Shown here piece after piece: positions 59,517 to 64,000 of a DNA stretch of 64,000 nt (positions are counted from its first letter, which is position 1; the number at the start of each line of letters is the position of its first letter). Both the position numbers and the translations under genes were made by a program. The stretch is from NCBI RefSeq assembly GCF_002736145.1, contig NZ_CP024160.1, positions 248,001 through 312,000 on the forward strand, in the 5' to 3' direction. The stretch is from Collinsella aerofaciens (GTDB lineage: Bacteria > Actinomycetota > Coriobacteriia > Coriobacteriales > Coriobacteriaceae). Under the pieces are notes generated by a model. That model saw only the letters and a program-made list of their open reading frames with translations. It ran no database searches and was not told where the DNA came from.

Positions 59517-59552
59517 AATAAACCCGAGCGCGAGGGCGTTTGGGTTTATTAT
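59517..59552 (+). terminator. Terminator after the MFS gene
   Basis: A 15-bp stem (59517-59531 with 59536-59550, two G-U pairs) with AT-rich flanks. Confidence 0.7.
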
Positions 59553-59603
59553 TGAAACGTATGTAACCTGGCGGCGCCACACCGCCTGTTAGTAGGGAGA
59601 CAC

Positions 59604-60782
59604 ATGAACGTTCTGGTCGTCAACGCAGGATCTTCGACCCTTAAGTATCAGGTCATCGATACCAAGTCCCACAAGGTGTCCGCAAAGGGCTCCTGCGAGC
59701 GCGTCTGCTTTACCGGCGGCACCTTCACCCACGCTGCCAACGGTTCCAAGAAGGTGACCGAGAACATCGAGTTCCCCGACCACAAGGTCGCCATCGAGGT
59801 CGTTCTGAAGGACCTCGAGGCCAACGGCGTCAAGATCGAGGGCATCGGCCATCGCATCGTTCAGGGCGGTTGGTACTTCGGCGATTCCTCCCTCGTCGAC
59901 GAGGACGTTCTCGCCAAAATTCGCGAGGTCGCCCCGCTGGCGCCGCTGCACAACAACCCCGAGGCCAACGTTATCGAGTACTGCCTCGAGCAGTATCCCG
60001 ACCTGCCCAACGTCACGGTCTACGACACCGCTTTCCACTTCAACATGCCCGAGGTCGCCAAGACTTACGCCCTGCCCAAGGACGTCTGCGACAAGCTGCA
60101 CATCCGTAAGTACGGCGCCCACGGCACCAGCTACCGTTATATCTCCAAGAAGGTCGCTGAGATGACCAACGGCGAGGCCCGCAAGGTCGTCGTGTGCCAT
60201 ATCGGCTCCGGCGCTTCCCTGTGCGCCATCGAGGACGGCAAGTGCATGGACACCACCATGGGCTTGACCCCGCTCGACGGCGTCATGATGGGCACCCGCT
60301 GCGGCTCCATCGACCCGGCTACCGTGTGTTACCTGCAGCGCGAGGGCGGCTACACCTTCGACGAGGTCGATGAGATGATGAACAAGAAGTCCGGCCTTTT
60401 GGCTGTGACCGGCGGCAAGACCAACGACTGCCGCAACGTCGAGGAGCTCGCCGCCGCTGGTGACCCCGAGGCTCAGCTCGCCTTCGACATGTTTGTCTAC
60501 AAGATTGCCGCCAAGGCTGCCGAGATGGCAACTTCCATGTGCGGCATGGACACCCTGGTCTTTACCGCCGGTATCGGCGAGCACGCTCCGGCTGTCCGCG
60601 CTGGCGTGGCCGACCGTCTGGCCTTTATGGGCGTCAAGATGGATCATGCCCGCAACGCCCTGCGTGGTGACGGCGCTTGGTGCCTGTCTGCCAAGGATTC
60701 CAAGGTCAAGATCTTCGTCATCCCCACGGACGAGGAGTTCATGATCGCTTCCGACGTCGAGCGCATCGTCAACGGCAAGTAA
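59604..60782 (+). CDS. ackA: Acetate kinase paralogue with changed active-site motifs
   Basis: The 392-residue protein starts VNAGSSTLKYQ and has GHRIVQGG, VYDTAFHFNMP and GVMMGTRCGSIDPA, so it is clearly an acetokinase. Several motifs differ from the usual ones: HGTSY (usual HGTSH, residues 173-177), CHIGSG (usual CHLGNG), GGKTNDCR (usual GISNDxR) and GIGEH (usual GIGEN). These sit in the phosphate and nucleotide sites. Strong codon bias indicates expression. It may use another acid or phosphoryl donor. Confidence 0.88.
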   Translation: MNVLVVNAGSSTLKYQVIDTKSHKVSAKGSCERVCFTGGTFTHAANGSKKVTENIEFPDHKVAIEVVLKDLEANGVKIEGIGHRIVQGGWYFGDSSLVDEDVLAKIREVAPLAPLHNNPEANVIEYCLEQYPDLPNVTVYDTAFHFNMPEVAKTYALPKDVCDKLHIRKYGAHGTSYRYISKKVAEMTNGEARKVVVCHIGSGASLCAIEDGKCMDTTMGLTPLDGVMMGTRCGSIDPATVCYLQREGGYTFDEVDEMMNKKSGLLAVTGGKTNDCRNVEELAAAGDPEAQLAFDMFVYKIAAKAAEMATSMCGMDTLVFTAGIGEHAPAVRAGVADRLAFMGVKMDHARNALRGDGAWCLSAKDSKVKIFVIPTDEEFMIASDVERIVNGK

Positions 60783-60787
60783 TTGCA

Positions 60788-60833
60788 AGAGGGGAGGGGC
60801 TGGACGACCGAGCGCCGTTCGGCCCCTCTTTTG
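60788..60833 (+). terminator. Terminator between the two acetate kinase genes
   Basis: GAGGGGC and GCCCCTC pair around a longer loop, followed by TTTTG. Confidence 0.7.
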
Positions 60834-60851
60834 TGCTCGTTGGGCGATATG

Positions 60852-60880
60852 CTTGATAGCTATTTATCAAGTTGTGATAA
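60852..60880. promoter_or_regulatory. Overlapping inverted repeats upstream of the second ackA
   Basis: CTTGATA (60852-60858) is inverted as TATCAAG (60865-60871), and TTATCA (60864-60869) is inverted as TGATAA (60875-60880). The three half-sites share the middle copy. An unknown regulator may bind here. Confidence 0.45.
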
Positions 60881-60946
60881 CTTCTTATTAAAATGCGGCC
60901 GCCTTAAGGGGTCTGCGTCGACCGTATTGCACTGCAAAGGAGTCTC

Positions 60947-62125
60947 ATGAACGTACTTGTTGTCAACGCCGGCAGCTCAAGCCTTAAATATCAGCTTTTG
61001 GATACCGATACCCGCGAGGTTTTCGCCAAGGGCAACTGCGAACGTATCGGTTCGGACATGGGCATCTTTGGCCACTCCGAGAACGGTGGCGCCAAGCAGA
61101 CCGAGGAGGTCCCTTTCCCGGATCACCGTTCGGCTATCGCTCGTGTGCTCGAGGAGCTCGAGAAGACCGACTTTACGATTGATGGCATTGGTCATCGTAT
61201 CGTTCAGGGCGGCTGGCACTTCGATGATTCCGCAGTTGTTGACGACGAAGTTATGGCCAAGATTCTCGAGGTGGCCCCGCTCGCCCCGCTGCACAACTAC
61301 GGCGAGGCCGCGGCGATTGAGTATTGCCGCGAGAAGTATCCGGAGCTGCCCAACGTGGCGGTCTTCGACACCTCGTTCCACATGACCATGCCCGAGGTCG
61401 CCTATACCTACGCGCTGCCCAAGGACGTGTGCGACAAGTACCACGTGCGCAAGTACGGCGCCCACGGCACGAGCCACCGCTATGAGTGGATGATGGCCAA
61501 GGAGATCCTGGGTTCGCGCTGCCACCGTCTGCTTTCGTGCCATTTGGGTAACGGTGCTTCGCTTGCTGCTATCGAGGACGGCGTGTGCCGCGACACCACG
61601 ATGGGCCTCACGCCGCTTGACGGTCTGATGATGGGTACCCGCTGCGGTTCCATTGACCCGGCTACCGTATGCTACCTGCAGCGCGAGGGCGGTTACAGCT
61701 ACCAGGAAGTCGACGACATGATGAACAAGCAGTCCGGCCTGCTTGCCATTTCGGGTATCTCCAACGACGCCCGCGACATCCGCACGCGCGCCTCCGAGGG
61801 CGACGAGCGCTGCCTGCTTGCCTTCGATATGTTCGCCTACAAGGCCATGCAGCAGGCCGGCTCCATGATTGCTTCCATGGCGGGCGTGGACACCATCACC
61901 TTTACCGCCGGCATCGGCGAGAACGACTGGTCGATCCGCAAGGCCTTCTGCGACTGCTTCGAGTGGCTGGGCGTGCGCATCGACAACAACAAGAACCGCG
62001 AGGCCGTGGGTAACGGCCCGCAGGTCATCAGCGCCGCCGGCTCTTCCGTCACGGTCATGGTCATTCCCACCGACGAGGAATACATGATCGCCCACGACGT
62101 CGAGCGCCTGACCGCGAATAACTAA
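60947..62125 (+). CDS. ackA: Acetate kinase
   Basis: The 392-residue enzyme makes ATP from acetyl phosphate and ADP. It has canonical motifs VNAGSSSLKYQ, GHRIVQGG, FDTSFHMTMP, HGTSHRY, CHLGNGASLAAIEDG, GLLAISGISNDARD and FTAGIGEN. An AAGGAG site precedes the ATG. It is the same length as the paralogue just upstream and about two-thirds identical by eye, pointing to tandem duplication. With pta it completes the acetate pathway. Confidence 0.96.
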   Translation: MNVLVVNAGSSSLKYQLLDTDTREVFAKGNCERIGSDMGIFGHSENGGAKQTEEVPFPDHRSAIARVLEELEKTDFTIDGIGHRIVQGGWHFDDSAVVDDEVMAKILEVAPLAPLHNYGEAAAIEYCREKYPELPNVAVFDTSFHMTMPEVAYTYALPKDVCDKYHVRKYGAHGTSHRYEWMMAKEILGSRCHRLLSCHLGNGASLAAIEDGVCRDTTMGLTPLDGLMMGTRCGSIDPATVCYLQREGGYSYQEVDDMMNKQSGLLAISGISNDARDIRTRASEGDERCLLAFDMFAYKAMQQAGSMIASMAGVDTITFTAGIGENDWSIRKAFCDCFEWLGVRIDNNKNREAVGNGPQVISAAGSSVTVMVIPTDEEYMIAHDVERLTANN

Positions 62126-62146
62126 CGCACTCGTCAGCATTTGAAC

Positions 62147-62184
62147 AAAAGGCCTCCAGAGCAACAGCTCCGGAGGCCTTTTTA
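62147..62184 (+). terminator. Terminator after the second ackA
   Basis: A 16-bp stem (62147-62162 with 62167-62182, one mismatch) followed by TT. Confidence 0.9.
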
Positions 62185-62331
62185 CTAGCAGGCGGAAATT
62201 CCAGTCCCAAAGTGATCATCACCAGTAACGCCTGTGCTCCCAGCAACGACACCCATCCATTCAGATCCTCAGCTCCAGCTCGTAGCCAAGCCGCCGTCCA
62301 CTCCAGATGCCCTGATTGCTACGTGGCGGCA

Positions 62332-62458
62332 GGGGCCCTACAGGGTAAAGCTCTGAAAACATTCCGCAGGACGGAGGAAGCCCCCGCCGCACGTAGTGCG
62401 CAGCGGGGGCTTCCGACATGTCCGAGGACGTTTTCAGAGCTTTACCCTGTAGGGCCCC
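62332..62458. repeat. 127-bp near-complete palindrome between ackA and pta
   Basis: Outer arms 62332-62360 and 62430-62458 are perfectly complementary over 29 bp. An inner stem (62376-62387 with 62403-62414) is perfect over 12 bp, and GCAC/GTGC closes the tip. It lies 15 bp past the pta stop. The 150 bp to its left (62185-62331) hold nothing I can identify. Confidence 0.8.
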
Positions 62459-62473
62459 GAGGGGCTATGTCCG

Positions 62474-63454
62474 CTACTCAGCCATCTGAGCCTGGACGGC
62501 GGTGATGGCTACGACACCCACGATGTCGTCGGCAGAACAGCCGCGCGACAGGTCGTTGACCGGCTTGGCGATGCCCTGCAGGATGGGGCCGTAGGCATCG
62601 GCGCCGGCGAAGCGCTGGACCAGCTTGTAGCCGATGTTGCCGGCCTCGAGGTCGGGGAACACGAGCACGTTGGCCTTGCCGGCGACAGAGGAGCCGGGAG
62701 CCTTGAGCTGGGCGACGGTGGGGACGATAGCGGCGTCGAGCTGCAGGTCGCCATCGATGGCGAGCTCAGGAGCCTTCTCCTTGCAGAACTTCACGGCCTC
62801 CTGGACCTTCTTGGCGACCTCGCCGCCAGCGGAGCCCATAGTGGAGTAGGAGAGCATGGCCACGTGCGGCTCAACGTTGCCCATGAAGGTGGACCAGGAG
62901 TGGGCGGAGGCGATGGCGATCTCGGAGAGCTCGTCGGAGGACGGGTTGATGTTGAGACCGCAGTCGGCGAAGATCAGCGTGCCGTCGGTGCCGAACTGCG
63001 GGGTGTCGGTGCACATCACGAAGAAGGCCGAGACCAGCTTGGTACCCGGGGCGGTCTTGAGGATCTGCAGCGCGGGGCGCAGGGTATCGGCGGTGGAGTG
63101 GCAGGCGCCGGAGACCAGGCCGTCGGCGTCGCCCATCTTGACCATCATGGTGCCAAAGTAGGTGGCATCCATCACCTGGGCGCGAGCCTGCTCGATGGTA
63201 ACGCCCTTCTTGGCGCGGAGCTTGGCAAACTTCTGTGCGTACTCCTCGTGCTTCTCGGCATTGCGCGGGTCGATGACGGTGGCGCCGGGAACGTTGATCT
63301 CGTTGGGATCGCCCAGGATGACGATGTTGGCCAGGCCTTCCTCGATGATCTTGTTGGCCGCGACGATGGTGCGCGGATCCTCGCCCTCGGGCAGGACGAT
63401 GGTCTTAAGGTCGGCCTTGGCGGCAGACTTCATACGGTTTAGGAAATCGCTCAT
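62474..63454 (-). CDS. pta: Phosphate acetyltransferase
   Basis: The 326-residue enzyme interconverts acetyl-CoA and acetyl phosphate. It shows the short Pta form without the N-terminal P-loop domain: KTIVLPEGEDPRTI, GLVSGACHSTADTLRPALQI, MLSYSTMGSAGG, and the C-terminal VFPDLEAGNIGYKLVQRF with GPILQGIAKPVNDLSRG. It converges on the ackA genes, with the 127-bp palindrome between. A GCAAGGAG site precedes the ATG. Confidence 0.95.
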   Translation of the reverse strand: MSDFLNRMKSAAKADLKTIVLPEGEDPRTIVAANKIIEEGLANIVILGDPNEINVPGATVIDPRNAEKHEEYAQKFAKLRAKKGVTIEQARAQVMDATYFGTMMVKMGDADGLVSGACHSTADTLRPALQILKTAPGTKLVSAFFVMCTDTPQFGTDGTLIFADCGLNINPSSDELSEIAIASAHSWSTFMGNVEPHVAMLSYSTMGSAGGEVAKKVQEAVKFCKEKAPELAIDGDLQLDAAIVPTVAQLKAPGSSVAGKANVLVFPDLEAGNIGYKLVQRFAGADAYGPILQGIAKPVNDLSRGCSADDIVGVVAITAVQAQMAE

Positions 63455-63506
63455 GTTACTCCTTGCAAGCGTTTCGCTAAGCTCCAGGCGCCCGGCTGTT
63501 CACGAA

Positions 63507-63529
63507 TAAACCCGCTGCTAGCGGGTTTA
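63507..63529. promoter_or_regulatory. Hairpin in the pta leader
   Basis: A perfect 10-bp stem (63507-63516 with 63520-63529), loop GCT. It lies 53 bp upstream of the pta start; function unknown. Confidence 0.5.
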
Positions 63530-63685
63530 CCTTTCAAATATGTACGCCGCGGTGCTTGAGCTTTCCTTGTGTGGCAAGCTCATTATAGGACGCATTAGCG
63601 CTATAATCGCTCTGATAAATGTGTCTCGAAGAATGTTCGAGAAAAGCCCAGCTAACGAGCCCGTGGCTTTTGACAAGGAGTATCG

Positions 63686-64000
63686 ATGCAGATTACCTCA
63701 GGCCTGCCTGAAGGCTTTAATGCCGGCGCGTACGACATGATTGTCGTCGGTGCTGGATATGCCGGTGCCGTTTGCGCCCGCCGTCTTGCCGAGACCATCG
63801 GCTATCGTGTTGCCGTTTTGGAGCGCCGTAGCCACATTGCGGGCAATGCCTATGACTGCACTGACGAGGCCGGAATCCTGATCCACGAGTACGGTCCGCA
63901 TATCTATCACACCTTTAACGAGCGCGTGCACAATTTCCTGTCGCGCTTTACCAAGTGGACGGATTATCAGCACAAGGTGCTCGCCAACATCAACGGCACC
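63686..64000 (+). CDS. glf: UDP-galactopyranose mutase (truncated by window end)
   Basis: The first 105 codons are present. The ATG at 63686 has an AAGGAG site. The N-terminal FAD-binding motif is MIVVGAGYAGAVCARRLAE, followed by LERRSHIAGNAYD and the Glf hallmark GPHIYHTFNERVHNF. The enzyme converts UDP-galactopyranose to UDP-galactofuranose for surface glycans. A TATAAT at 63602-63607 may be its -10 box. The rest lies beyond the window. Confidence 0.95.
   Translation, partial: MQITSGLPEGFNAGAYDMIVVGAGYAGAVCARRLAETIGYRVAVLERRSHIAGNAYDCTDEAGILIHEYGPHIYHTFNERVHNFLSRFTKWTDYQHKVLANINGT

Noticed and set aside
60852-60871. FNR/CRP-like site TTGAT...ATCAA before ackA
   Set aside because: The half-sites are 8 bp apart instead of the 4 bp needed for an FNR-type site.

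Overview
The window looks like chromosome of a Gram-positive, high-GC anaerobe of the class Coriobacteriia, most likely Collinsella or a close relative. This is an inference. It rests on base composition near 60% GC, Shine-Dalgarno-led genes, a fermentative gene set (L-lactate dehydrogenase, two acetate kinases, phosphotransacetylase), a sortase-type surface protein, ECF transporters, an acetylase-branch lysine operon and a D-aspartate-ligase-like pair. I see no tRNA, rRNA, CRISPR array, integrase or intact transposase gene.

Layout. 1-5 kb: end of an oxidoreductase gene, endonuclease IV (nfo) and a three-gene polar amino acid ABC transporter whose permease carries an extra N-terminal domain. 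5-9.5 kb: flavodoxin with DUF3793, a small metal-binding protein behind a CsoR-like operator, a Y-family polymerase/YolD pair behind two LexA-like boxes, and a one-domain remnant of an iron alcohol dehydrogenase. 9.7-14.5 kb: pgi, then an orphan mobile-element-like cassette (VirD4-like ATPase, ClpP-like protease, unknown protein). 14.9-25 kb: HAD phosphatases, a PfkB-type kinase, a 230-bp inverted-repeat element, tatD-like gene, tcdA, a possible structured RNA, an ArsR/SdpI pair, ettA and two low-complexity proteins. 25-32 kb: nadE, an aminotransferase, ldh, a DUF2974 hydrolase bracketed by repeats, and a nucleoid-associated protein.

32-37.5 kb is a lysine biosynthesis locus. A lysine riboswitch precedes an in-frame lysA-dapA fusion, followed by dapB and dapH; an M20 amidohydrolase that could be the N-acetyl-DAP deacetylase is divergent. 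37.5-45 kb: an orphan HigA-like antitoxin, small membrane proteins, an FxLYD protein with a probable frameshift, an XRE/protein-kinase pair, a secreted wall hydrolase, a MOSC protein, and an ATP-grasp/aspartate-racemase pair.

45-50 kb is an ECF transporter region. Two paralogous S components lie behind a 22-residue leader peptide with three consecutive Trp codons and a terminator, which is the layout of ribosome-mediated tryptophan attenuation. The fused ATPase and the T component follow. 50-60 kb: a sortase-anchored C69 dipeptidase, a 30-residue membrane protein, a lipid kinase, rnd, a YugP-like metallopeptidase, xseAB, a HIT protein, and a LysR/MFS pair. 60-64 kb: tandem ackA genes (the first with changed active-site motifs), a 127-bp palindrome, pta and the start of glf.

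Several intergenic repeat families recur: a 230-bp inverted-repeat element, a palindrome present in two copies about 26 kb apart, paired 33-bp repeats, and an AACCTGTCCC motif. Coordinates of regulatory sites were read by eye; promoters and hairpins are predictions.
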